This document shows, piece by piece, positions 1-7,370 of a stretch of DNA of 32,838 nt; the first letter of the stretch is position 1, and each line of letters begins with the position of its first letter. The notes under the pieces were generated by a model that had not been told where the DNA came from, did no database searches, and worked only from the letters and a program-made list of their open reading frames with translations. The stretch spans positions 1 through 32,838 of the forward strand of contig NZ_BAEX01000034.1 of assembly GCF_000246945.1 (NCBI RefSeq), read 5' to 3'. The position numbers and the translations under genes were made by a program. This stretch comes from Myroides injenensis M09-0166 (GTDB lineage Bacteria > Bacteroidota > Bacteroidia > Flavobacteriales > Flavobacteriaceae).

Positions 1-1239
1 TGTTCCTTTAGCAGCTTGTCCAGAACTTAATTTTCCAGTTGTTACAGAGTTATCTGCTAAACTCAATGATACATCTCCTAAAGTTGTATTTGCACCATTT
101 GATACTTCTATAATATTATCTCCTGTAATACTTCCTTTACCATCAAGATTGGCTGCTGAAACTTTACTATAAGTTACATTACCTGATCCATCTGCTGTAG
201 CAACAGTACCTTTGTCTGCTCCTGTAGAGCTTAATTTACCAGAGGTTACAGAACTATCTGCTAAACTAAATTTAACATCTGACAATACTTTATTCTTACC
301 TGAGTCTACTGTAATAATATTATCTGTAGTAATTGAACCAGCATCCTTAATCATTTCAGATGTAAGAGCTCTAAAGATAACGTTGCCTTTACCATCTGCT
401 GATAGAAGTTCGCCTCCCTTAGCCCCCATAGAATTAAGTTTTCTGACTGTTAACGATTTATCTACTACATCGATATATGTATCAGCAAGCACACTACCAT
501 GCTCAGCTCGCACAGATATAGTACCTTCATTACTTATCAAATCTTTGCTATTTTCCTCAATAATTCTAAAAATATAGATTTGATTATCAATATTCGCTAC
601 AATCTCTTTAAAATTATGGTTTACATCACCCACTACATCAATTTTTACCTCATCACCATCTTCATTTTTATAAACATATTCTCCAGTTCTTTCACCTTCC
701 TTATCTAATACTGGAGTGATAGTAGTAATAGTTTCTAGCGCCTTAACTGATTTTATAAACTCATTATTTGAAGTTAACTTATTAATAAAATTAGAGTTGT
801 TAGCCAATGTACTTAAAGGCATTTGTACCTTATTTTTTGCGCTATCTGTTATTACTAATACATCTTCTCCTAGTGCTTTATCACTTTCTATTGTCAAAGA
901 ATAGTTAGTAGTATTATCGAAATTTAATGTTTCAATATCTTTATCTGTAAAAATACGTGTCCATTGAGCACCTGTCCAATAATAAAATCCTTTGCCAAGC
1001 TCACTAGTTGAATTCTCATTATAGATTAATAAACTCTCTGTAGCACCTTTATCCCCAAAGGTAGAACTATCATCGAGCTTAGTCAATTTTACTCTAGGTA
1101 TTAATAAACCACGATTTGATCCTGCTGGATTTTTTATATCTAGTAATGCAGATTGATCTGGCTTATTTGTTCCTATTCCTACTTGTGCATGAGCTGTCAT
1201 TGCAAAAACAACAAACGCCATTAACAAAACTTTTTTCAT
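1..1239 (-). CDS. Repeat-containing secreted surface protein, N-terminal part (runs off the window)
   Basis: The reading frame is open from an ATG at 1239 to the left edge (413 codons), so the C-terminus is missing. It begins with a Sec signal (MKKVLLMAFVVFAMTAHA, then QVGIGTN). The following segment, with ALLDI and RGLLIPRV, is a common N-terminus of flavobacterial secreted or tail-fibre-like proteins. A WTGAQWTRI stretch lies near residue 95. From nucleotide 441 leftwards the protein is built of 68-residue repeats: one unit spans 441-238, a second 237-34, and a third starts at 33. Each unit shows KLxSxGA, ADGxGNV, GSITxDNII and SLADxSVTxG. The architecture suggests a beta-rich, surface-exposed adhesin, but the anchor or secretion domain is outside the window, so the function is unproven. 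Apparent forward-strand ORFs over this stretch are antisense shadows. Confidence 0.8.
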   Translation of the reverse strand, partial: MKKVLLMAFVVFAMTAHAQVGIGTNKPDQSALLDIKNPAGSNRGLLIPRVKLTKLDDSSTFGDKGATESLLIYNENSTSELGKGFYYWTGAQWTRIFTDKDIETLNFDNTTNYSLTIESDKALGEDVLVITDSAKNKVQMPLSTLANNSNFINKLTSNNEFIKSVKALETITTITPVLDKEGERTGEYVYKNEDGDEVKIDVVGDVNHNFKEIVANIDNQIYIFRIIEENSKDLISNEGTISVRAEHGSVLADTYIDVVDKSLTVRKLNSMGAKGGELLSADGKGNVIFRALTSEMIKDAGSITTDNIITVDSGKNKVLSDVKFSLADSSVTSGKLSSTGADKGTVATADGSGNVTYSKVSAANLDGKGSITGDNIIEVSNGANTTLGDVSLSLADNSVTTGKLSSGQAAKGT

Positions 1240-1609
1240 CATTATTTACTTTAGAAGTTAATAAAAAATAAAGATTTTTCTTTATTAATAATCTTACCAA
1301 AATGAGTATAAACAAAAATAATACCATTTATTATTATAAAAAAAGAAAAGAATTAAATATTGTCTTGATTTTTTAATAATTTATATCTAAAAAATTACAT
1401 TAATTTTAAATATTCACTGTTTTTTATCATACTATTAACCATATTAAGTATCTTCTACACACCTTTTGAGTATTATAATCACAGAACCTAATGTAAATCA
1501 GGTTAATTCATAACGTACTGAAGCACAATAAACATACCCCTATACCAAGATACAGATTAAAATTTTTTAATGTATCATTTCACAAACTAACAGAAAGAGT
1601 TTACAACAA
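1240..1609. other. Gene-free AT-rich interval upstream of the surface-protein gene
   Basis: No plausible coding sequence was seen on either strand. On the minus strand a TATTTTTG (1320 to 1313) fits the Bacteroidota -7 consensus TAnnTTTG and could drive the surface-protein gene with a leader of about 65 nt. No -33 TTG stands at the right distance, and such matches are common in AT-rich DNA, so this promoter is only a suggestion. Confidence 0.3.
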
Positions 1610-1647
1610 AAAAAGCACCTCAGAATAATTATTCTGAGGTGCTTTTT
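1610..1647 (-). terminator. Rho-independent terminator after the GDYXXLXY operon
   Basis: A perfect 30-bp palindrome (1614-1643, arms of AGCACCTCAGAATAA type) is flanked by an A-run on the left and a T-run on the right. It therefore works as a terminator on the minus strand, ending the 4325-to-1696 operon. It could also stop forward transcription. Confidence 0.85.
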
Positions 1648-1695
1648 CATTTGAATATTTCGCACCTTTTTATGTTATTTTATATAACAAAAATA

Positions 1696-2268
1696 TCAGC
1701 GAATTAATTCAAGATTTTCATTATACATACCGATTAATACACTATTACCTTTATCATCTACGCGTAGTGCACCATATTTTGCTGCTGCAAATTTATCAGC
1801 TTCACCTTCTTGAAAGAAGAAACTCTCTGCACCTATATTAAAACGCCATCCATTATTATTAAAGAATTTAATATACAATTGCCCCTCTTCAGCATCTTCT
1901 AATTTATCTGTCAACTTAATAAAATGTCCTACTTGATTTTCATCTAAGTTTAACAGTACAAAACCTCTCATACCTTCATAATTTTCTATAGTTTTGCTTT
2001 TCAAATCTTCATCAGCTTCTTCAATCTGTTCACCTGACAAAGCAATCAATGACGCTCTAAAAATATCATTTCTATTAGTAGCTATATCATAATTAAGTAT
2101 CATATAATCTCCTTGAATCAGAGATCTTGGGTCTACAGGTGCTAGTTCTAATAGAACTAATTTTCCTTCTTTAATCGTCTCCTCTTTCTGTAGAACTCCT
2201 CTTATAAAAAAGATAACAACTAAAACAAAAGTGATAACGATCACATAGCTTATACTATTCTTTTTCAT
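1696..2268 (-). CDS. GDYXXLXY domain protein
   Basis: This 190-residue protein has one N-terminal membrane helix (about residues 8-24) and then a soluble, probably periplasmic, domain. The motif that names the family is present exactly: G53-D-Y-M-I-L-N-Y60. The rest (W-R-F-N, Y-G-A-L-R-V-D) fits the family. The biochemical role of GDYXXLXY proteins is not established. The gene overlaps the DUF4401 gene upstream by 14 bp, so the two are almost certainly translationally coupled. With the DUF2157 gene they form the usual three-gene cassette of this family, which implies a membrane complex. A strong terminator follows. Confidence 0.88.
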   Translation of the reverse strand: MKKNSISYVIVITFVLVVIFFIRGVLQKEETIKEGKLVLLELAPVDPRSLIQGDYMILNYDIATNRNDIFRASLIALSGEQIEEADEDLKSKTIENYEGMRGFVLLNLDENQVGHFIKLTDKLEDAEEGQLYIKFFNNNGWRFNIGAESFFFQEGEADKFAAAKYGALRVDDKGNSVLIGMYNENLELIR

Positions 2269-3343
2269 CTTCTTTCCAATTTTTACACATTAACCAATAA
2301 GCACCTAAAAATAGCACCCCTGTAATCATTAACGAAATAGACTTTTCTAATAAATTAATCTTCAAGTCATAGTAGAACATACCAATAGCCCATATAAAAG
2401 TACATATAGAGAGTACGAAACCTATTTTGTATTGATTGTAAAATGACCATAATAGAAACAATAATCCTACCATAAAAGCAGGGTAAATAAATCCTAAAAA
2501 GTACATAAAAACAGCTGCTAAAACATAGATACTAATCATCACTATTATATTAGTAATATTAAGCTTTTTAAATATCAAATGTATCGTAAACAAATTGACA
2601 GCTATTGTACCAAATACTGATATATATAGCGTGGCAGCTGAAGGTACATAATATAACCCCATAAACATACTAGTTGAAGCTATAATGCTAAGCACCAAAC
2701 TATATAAGAATACAGCAAAAAAGAAAGGTACATAATACATTGTAAAATAACGACTTAATCTAAGAGCCGTCTCTTTCCAAAACAAAAATACTGTCAATAG
2801 TATAAGAAGGAAAAAGAAGATATAAAAAACAGAAAAAGTATGGTTATTGATAATTAGACAATGTACTGCTATCAATGCATTAATCGTACTAAGGAAAATA
2901 ATGATTTGATTCTTATAAACAAAAAAGCAAATCACTGATAGTACAAATGCAATACTAGCAGAAGAACTAATATTCCACGAAGTTCCTTGTAATTCTGCAA
3001 TTCCAAAAATCACCAATAAAAAACCTGCAATAAAGAGTGCTACTGCAAGACCATCTTTGATAGCACTATCTTTACTCTTGTTAATTACAAATGAAATTAT
3101 AAAAGAAATTAAACCAAGAACAATAAATATAATTCCTAGATTTATAATTGTATTCAAAGTAAGAAATAGGAAGCCTAGAAATAATCCTACTCCCAATAAT
3201 CCTCCTAAAATAGAGACTACTTTTATAAAAACTGATCTTACTAGCGTATCTTCTTGATATTGTTTTAAAAGCGTTTTATCCACTTCTACGCCCTCTGATA
3301 CTAAGCTATCAACGATTTGATTAAACTGTTTACTCTCTTTCAT
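2255..3343 (-). CDS. DUF4401 multi-pass membrane protein
   Basis: The 362-residue protein starts with a short soluble segment (residues 1-35, with QIVDSLVSEGVEVD) and then has roughly ten to twelve hydrophobic helices. The charged C-terminus ends in WKEDEKE. The head followed by VFIKVVSILGGLLGVG and the position in the cassette match the DUF4401 family. Its start overlaps the DUF2157 gene by 14 bp and its end overlaps the GDYXXLXY gene by 14 bp, so all three are one coupled operon. The function is unknown. No catalytic motif stands out, and it may be the membrane core of a complex with its two neighbours. Confidence 0.82.
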   Translation of the reverse strand: MKESKQFNQIVDSLVSEGVEVDKTLLKQYQEDTLVRSVFIKVVSILGGLLGVGLFLGFLFLTLNTIINLGIIFIVLGLISFIISFVINKSKDSAIKDGLAVALFIAGFLLVIFGIAELQGTSWNISSSASIAFVLSVICFFVYKNQIIIFLSTINALIAVHCLIINNHTFSVFYIFFFLLILLTVFLFWKETALRLSRYFTMYYVPFFFAVFLYSLVLSIIASTSMFMGLYYVPSAATLYISVFGTIAVNLFTIHLIFKKLNITNIIVMISIYVLAAVFMYFLGFIYPAFMVGLLFLLWSFYNQYKIGFVLSICTFIWAIGMFYYDLKINLLEKSISLMITGVLFLGAYWLMCKNWKEDEKE

Positions 3344-4325
3344 AATTCCACTCTTTTTGTTGATTAGAAATTAATTTTATAATACCAAAAGTACCGCCAA
3401 TAACATACAAAGTATATAGCAGAAGAGCTCCTTCACTGAGATCACAGCATCTTATTAATATCATAAAGACTATAATTGCGATAGCCAATACAAAATAGCT
3501 AAACGTCAAAATATTTTTCTTTTTTAAACTGATATAAAAACTTATTCCAATCCAAGCAATACTTAATAAGAATAAAACAAATAGTCCTGATAATTCTCCA
3601 TCTGAATAATTTGATCTCGTAGTAAAAATCGCAACTCCTAAACTTCCTACTGCTAATGAATTGCATACAAATATCATTAAATTAGAATAGTACTTTTCGG
3701 GACGAAAAGATTGGTATTTTCCTATTACATAGGGAAGCAAAAACAGCAATGTATTTAATACTAAGTAGCTGATAATAGTATAAAAAGGATTTATCTTAAA
3801 GACAACTTGTTGATAGAACAGAGTTAAAGTAGTATTCGTTAATACAGCAAATAATAACCACTGAATGGTAAATTTAGAAACCATTGTCCATGGTATAATA
3901 ACGATGCACCACATCAAAAATAGGTCATAAGCATTAGCTCCTGTCTGATATTCTTGTCCAAACACAGCAAATAATACTCCTACCACAACAGAAGAACTTA
4001 ATAATGCTATTTTCCTTACGAACTCTTTCACACTATTTAGCACAGACAAAACTACTGTTACCAAAAGCAATAAAAGAATCATTCCAAACTTTCCAAATCG
4101 TGGAATCTCATTCCAATTAAACGCAAAAAAGAAAACAACACCACTTAAAAATAAGCCACTTCCAAGTGCAAGCACAAAGTACTCCAAAAACTTTTTCCAA
4201 TCTGTTTGATTAGAATAGCTATGCTCTTCTATTAACGAGGACAGCCTATCATCATCAATATTACTTGACTGGTGAAGTGCATACCAATCACTCTTAGCAA
4301 TTTTCTTATTTATAAATTTATTCAT
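3330..4325 (-). CDS. DUF2157 membrane protein
   Basis: First gene of the membrane cassette, 331 residues. A soluble N-terminal head of about 45 residues, containing the DDDRLSSLIEEH stretch, is followed by many hydrophobic segments. The first helix region reads SGVVFFFAFNW with NEIPRFGKF, the hallmark of DUF2157 proteins. The head is thought to be cytosolic. No enzymatic residues are recognisable. The operon probably has its own promoter in 4326-4388, because a terminator for bcp lies immediately upstream at 4385-4425. Family membership is reasonably sure; the cellular role is not known. Confidence 0.82.
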   Translation of the reverse strand: MNKFINKKIAKSDWYALHQSSNIDDDRLSSLIEEHSYSNQTDWKKFLEYFVLALGSGLFLSGVVFFFAFNWNEIPRFGKFGMILLLLLVTVVLSVLNSVKEFVRKIALLSSSVVVGVLFAVFGQEYQTGANAYDLFLMWCIVIIPWTMVSKFTIQWLLFAVLTNTTLTLFYQQVVFKINPFYTIISYLVLNTLLFLLPYVIGKYQSFRPEKYYSNLMIFVCNSLAVGSLGVAIFTTRSNYSDGELSGLFVLFLLSIAWIGISFYISLKKKNILTFSYFVLAIAIIVFMILIRCCDLSEGALLLYTLYVIGGTFGIIKLISNQQKEWNYERE

Positions 4326-4380
4326 AGCATTTTATTTATTTCACAACAGTAACTATCATAAATTGAATTACAATTCGCTT

Positions 4381-4425
4381 TAAAAAAATAAAAGACATCG
4401 TTCTAATAAAAATCGATGTCTTTTA
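4381..4425 (-). terminator. Terminator of bcp
   Basis: A perfect 12-bp stem (4389-4400 with 4414-4425) encloses a 13-nt loop. The A-run to its left becomes a U-rich tail on the minus-strand transcript. It separates bcp from the DUF2157 operon. Confidence 0.82.
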
Positions 4426-4476
4426 CATAAAGATTTTATAATTCCTCATCAATTAATGACTCATTACGTATGTATT

Positions 4477-4935
4477 TTAATACTTCTCAAGAATTTGAGC
4501 TGCGTGATCTTTTGTTTTTACTTTGGTAATTACATCTGCAATAGTTCCATTCTCATCAATTACAAAAGTTGTTCTGTGAATACCATCATAAGTACGTCCC
4601 ATAAATTTTTTTGGCCCCCATACTCCAAAAGCATTAAGAACATCTTTATTTTCATCTGCTATTAGAGGGAATGGCAACTCATTCTTATCAATAAACTTTT
4701 GTTGTCTTTCTGGCGAATCAGCACTAACTCCTAATAGTTCAAATCCCTTTTCTTTCAGAACCTGATAATTATCTCTTAAATTACATGCTTCCCATGTACA
4801 TCCAGGCGTACTAGCTTTTGGATAAAAAAAGACAATTAATTTCTTCCCTTTATAATCTGATAATTTATGTTCTTTTCCCGTTTGATCTACTCCTGTAAAA
4901 TTGGGTGCTTTATTTCCTATTTCTAATGTTGTCAT
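4477..4935 (-). CDS. bcp: Thioredoxin-dependent thiol peroxidase (peroxiredoxin, Bcp/PrxQ type)
   Basis: This 152-residue cytosolic peroxiredoxin reduces hydroperoxides using thioredoxin. The peroxidatic cysteine is C46 in YPKASTPGCTWEAC. The resolving cysteine is C51, five residues later, as in the alpha-helix-2 type of BCP/PrxQ enzymes. The length equals the family norm (about 150). It starts at the only sensible ATG, followed by TTLEIGNKAPNF. It is transcribed alone: a terminator follows, and upstream it diverges from the bTHX gene. A 24-bp palindrome at 5036-5059 lies about 100 bp upstream and may be a regulatory site. MsrA and a thioredoxin-fold lipoprotein elsewhere in the window serve related redox tasks, but not in the same operon. 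Confidence 0.93.
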   Translation of the reverse strand: MTTLEIGNKAPNFTGVDQTGKEHKLSDYKGKKLIVFFYPKASTPGCTWEACNLRDNYQVLKEKGFELLGVSADSPERQQKFIDKNELPFPLIADENKDVLNAFGVWGPKKFMGRTYDGIHRTTFVIDENGTIADVITKVKTKDHAAQILEKY

Positions 4936-5035
4936 GATTATTAAAAGTTTAATTACAAGTAAATGTAAAAGATTTTTTGGTAAGTAAAAAAAGATCCAGA
5001 TCTAAACCTTATATAAATCACTAGATGTAGGGAGA

Positions 5036-5059
5036 AAATTTTTATGATCATAAAAATTT
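5036..5059. promoter_or_regulatory. 24-bp perfect palindrome between bcp and the bTHX gene
   Basis: The sequence AAATTTTTATGA is followed directly by its reverse complement, with no spacer. It lies between two divergent genes, about 100 bp from bcp and 150 bp from the bTHX start. An operator for a dimeric regulator is possible. The AT-rich content means chance or a DNA-structure role cannot be excluded. Confidence 0.3.
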
Positions 5060-5209
5060 ACTTTCTGTTTAGAAAAACTCCAATGACTATACAATTAAGC
5101 TTTATAATCAATTAATTAGGCTATGAAAATATTTTTTTGTATTTTGGGATAATTCTTTCGTTTAAAAGAAAAACGAACTTATTTATTAATTTTAAAAACA
5201 ATAGAAATT

Positions 5210-5314
5210 ATGGGTAAAGGAGATCTTAAGACAAAAAGAGGTAAAATCGTTAACAAGAGTAATGGAGTAAGAAGACCTAAAAAAGCTTCGAATTCATCTA
5301 ACGATAAGAAATAA
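5210..5314 (+). CDS. 30S ribosomal protein bTHX (34 aa)
   Basis: A very short ORF encodes MGKGDLKTKRGKI followed by a basic tail with GVRRPKKAS and ending NDKK. The start MGKGD-KT-RGKI and the GVRRPKK stretch match the small bTHX (S-THX) proteins annotated across Bacteroidota, and 11 of 34 residues are Lys or Arg. bTHX sits in the head of the 30S subunit in Thermus, where it stabilises 16S rRNA folds. A strong terminator follows 6 bp after the stop, which supports a real short gene. In the leader, 5157-5163 and 5171-5177 form a 7-bp hairpin (TTCGTTT/AAACGAA) that might matter for translation, although this could be chance. The gene stands alone and diverges from bcp. Confidence 0.85.
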   Translation: MGKGDLKTKRGKIVNKSNGVRRPKKASNSSNDKK

Positions 5315-5320
5315 AAAAGC

Positions 5321-5362
5321 AAAAGAGCTAATGGCAATAACCATTAGCTCTTTTACTTTTTG
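5321..5362. terminator. Shared terminator of the bTHX gene and the alpha/beta hydrolase
   Basis: A perfect 14-bp stem (5321-5334 with 5341-5354) has a 6-nt loop, with A-runs before and a T-rich tail after. It lies between convergent genes and can serve both strands. Confidence 0.87.
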
Positions 5363-5378
5363 TCTCTATTCTAATTTT

Positions 5379-6224
5379 TTATTTTGTGCTCTTTATAAAA
5401 TTTATTGTTGCCTCTACTACTTCTTTCAAATGCTTAGGCATTTCTTTTTTATCATAAGGGTGCTTAGCGCCAAAAACGTGATCCGCACCATCCACTATAT
5501 TTAACAGTGAACTAGAAATCCACTGATGTAATAATTGAGCTTCTTTCAATGACACTGCAGGATCTTCCGTTCCCTGAACAATTAATGTAGGTTTAGTCAA
5601 ATGCTGGGCAGCTTTCTGCACATTAAGTTTATCCTCATTTTGCTCATAATCTTCCCAAAAAGTAAAGAAGTGTGGCATCTCTTGTTTAGTACGACCATTG
5701 ACAGAATAAAACACTCCTTTCTCTTTCCACTCTTCAAAACGTTCACCGTGTGGAAAGCGTTTTCTGAAATCAGACACCCCTGCCCATGTAATGACACCTT
5801 TTACATCTTTATTGTAATAGCATTGTAATATGGCAGCACCACCGCCCCTACTATGGCCAATTAAATAAATATTAGAAGCGTCAACTCTATCATTCTTTTT
5901 ATAAAAATCAATAATAGCCGTTAAATCCTTTTGTTCCTGTGTATAGGTGTTATTTCCAAAAGATTCCAAATCATTAAATTCTGTAGGCTCATCAATAGTA
6001 GTCCCATTTAATGAAAAATTAAATTTAACAGCAAAACAACCTTGATCAGCTAATTCATCCATCGCCAATTGCCAAGCTCCCCAATCTTTAAACCCTTTAT
6101 AACCGTGACAAAATATAACTAAAGGCAAATTTGTTTTATCTGCAGGATAAGTAAAGTCAGATAAAATCTCTTTATTATTTTGGTTTACTATAATCTCTGT
6201 ACCGTGTATTAATTTATCTCTCAT
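5379..6224 (-). CDS. Alpha/beta hydrolase (prolyl-oligopeptidase/dienelactone hydrolase-like)
   Basis: The 281-residue protein has no signal peptide and should be cytosolic. The complete catalytic triad is visible: nucleophile S125 in GHSRGGG, acid D221 in VQGTEDPAV, and H249 in GADHVFG. The oxyanion region is CHGYKGFKDWG near residue 40, and a cap-like insertion rich in aromatic and charged residues covers about 155-205. Its substrate cannot be read from the sequence; an esterase or acyl-peptide hydrolase activity is plausible. It is a single-gene unit, convergent with the bTHX gene and sharing its terminator. Both antisense and alternative-frame ORFs within it are shadows. Confidence 0.85.
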   Translation of the reverse strand: MRDKLIHGTEIIVNQNNKEILSDFTYPADKTNLPLVIFCHGYKGFKDWGAWQLAMDELADQGCFAVKFNFSLNGTTIDEPTEFNDLESFGNNTYTQEQKDLTAIIDFYKKNDRVDASNIYLIGHSRGGGAAILQCYYNKDVKGVITWAGVSDFRKRFPHGERFEEWKEKGVFYSVNGRTKQEMPHFFTFWEDYEQNEDKLNVQKAAQHLTKPTLIVQGTEDPAVSLKEAQLLHQWISSSLLNIVDGADHVFGAKHPYDKKEMPKHLKEVVEATINFIKSTK

Positions 6225-6340
6225 AATCAGTCTTTTTTTAACAAATAGTAGTAATCTTTTAAATAAAAATTAAAACTATAAAAAGTAAATTAGCAATATC
6301 AACTCATGAAAATTATAAACATTTATCAAAATATTAAAAT

Positions 6341-6976
6341 ATGAAAACAAGTTTAAACACACTTAAATTTAAAAGCATATTCAATGCTGGTATACTATCG
6401 TTTTTATTAATTTTAATTAGCACTTCGACAATTAATGCTCAAGAAAAGAAAAATGATTTCAAGGTTAAGAATACCACTATCGAGTATCAAATTACTAAGG
6501 AAACTAAAGATAATGAATTAGAGCAAATAAAAAAAGAAGTCAATGATGAAAAAATTGCCGCACTAAACTTTTCTAATATTAAAAGAAATGACAAAGGCGA
6601 GATTATCGCTATAAATACAATGTTTAAAGATGAGCGTGGTTCCTCTCAACAGAAATCAGAATATAATTCAATGGGCATTAACTCATTCTCTATTATTATC
6701 CATGAGAAAGAGAATGGTTATAAATATTTAGAAATTGGCAATTCAGGAAACAATCTATTTTCTAATAAAAGCAACTTTAGCATGCAAAGCTCTATGTGGG
6801 GAGATGATGCTGAAGGAGATGATTTCTTTGCTACTGACTTTATGGACTTAATGAAATCAATGCAAGAAGATATGAAAATGCAGCAAGAAGCTTTTATGAA
6901 AATGATGTTACAGAATCAAGAACCTACAAAAGATAAAAATACCTCAACCCAAACAAACGAAAAATCAAAAAAATAG
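6341..6976 (+). CDS. Secreted protein with a Met-rich C-terminus, unknown function
   Basis: This 211-residue protein has a Sec signal peptide with probable cleavage after STINA (residue 33). The middle region, residues 40-130, reads TTIEYQITKETKDNELEQIK, then NDKGEIIAIN and YKYLEIGN. It resembles, by eye only, the extracytoplasmic repeat domains that follow M56/BlaR1-type peptidases in Flavobacteriia. The C-terminal 80 residues are unusual: acidic, then a Met- and Gln-rich amphipathic stretch (MDLMKSMQEDMKMQQEAF and following), probably helical or coiled-coil. No peptidase motif is present, so it is at most the sensor-type domain of that family. It stands alone with its own terminator at 7003-7036. 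No function is assigned. Confidence 0.7.
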   Translation: MKTSLNTLKFKSIFNAGILSFLLILISTSTINAQEKKNDFKVKNTTIEYQITKETKDNELEQIKKEVNDEKIAALNFSNIKRNDKGEIIAINTMFKDERGSSQQKSEYNSMGINSFSIIIHEKENGYKYLEIGNSGNNLFSNKSNFSMQSSMWGDDAEGDDFFATDFMDLMKSMQEDMKMQQEAFMKMMLQNQEPTKDKNTSTQTNEKSKK

Positions 6977-7002
6977 TTACACTTTTTCTACACAAACTAT
7001 AT

Positions 7003-7036
7003 AAGAGCTAGCTAAAATATTAGTCAGCTCTTTTTG
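7003..7036 (+). terminator. Terminator of the Met-rich secreted protein gene
   Basis: A 13-bp stem with two mismatches (7003-7015 against 7020-7032) and a 4-nt loop is followed by a T-run. It lies 27 bp after the stop codon. Confidence 0.65.
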
Positions 7037-7153
7037 TTCGTCCCTTTAGTAAATACACCTCTGAAATTTCATATTTGAATATTGCATAAATATACCTCAT
7101 CCATATTTGAAGATCATACCCCACTACGCAAAACCACTATACCTATTTACTGC

Positions 7154-7195
7154 AAGGGTAAATAATGACCAAAAAATACATTTATTACCCTTTTT
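7154..7195 (+). terminator. Orphan terminator-like hairpin
   Basis: The arm AAGGGTAAATAATG (7154-7167) pairs imperfectly with CATTTATTACCCTT (7179-7192), and a T-run follows. No annotated gene ends here: the previous gene already has a terminator at 7003-7036. It may end a short untranslated transcript from about 7040-7150, or be a second-chance terminator. Confidence 0.4.
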
Positions 7196-7260
7196 AGCAA
7201 AACTCATTTTCAACAAAACCCAGCATTTACAAGACTTAAGAAGCCTTTTTTAGAGTTGAA

Positions 7261-7370
7261 TAGGGACTTTGTTCGAGAAGGGTTCGAGAATTACTCAGTA
7301 ACGCATTGCAAAAACAGGGGTATTCCCGAACAAGACTGCAACCGTCCTCGAACAACACTGGGACCAGACC
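7261..7370. repeat. Block of 11-nt periodic motifs with inverted copies
   Basis: Read in steps of 11 from 7261, the block contains TTCGAGAAGGG (7272), TTCGAGAATTA (7283), CGAACAAGACT (7327), CGAACAACACT (7349) and GGGACCAGACC (7360), with TAGGGACTTTG opening it. GTTCGAGAA occurs twice 11 nt apart, and CGAACAA twice 22 nt apart. TTGTTCGAG (7269-7277) is the exact reverse complement of CTCGAACAA (7347-7355). The block is visibly richer in G+C than its surroundings. It is not a CRISPR array, as there are no long identical repeats with spacers. Its function is unknown. Confidence 0.5.

Noticed and set aside
212-904. Three forward-strand ORFs at 212-577, 499-708 and 716-904
   Set aside because: They lie antisense to the open, well-structured surface-protein frame with signal peptide and repeats; their translations show no domain and mirror the repeats on the other strand.
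5597-5828. ORFs inside the alpha/beta hydrolase (both strands)
   Set aside because: The hydrolase frame has an intact triad and normal length; the others are shadows in alternative frames.
7261-7370. CRISPR array or phage attachment site
   Set aside because: Repeats are only 7 to 9 nt and degenerate, with no spacers, cas genes or integrase; the tRNA is far away and intact.
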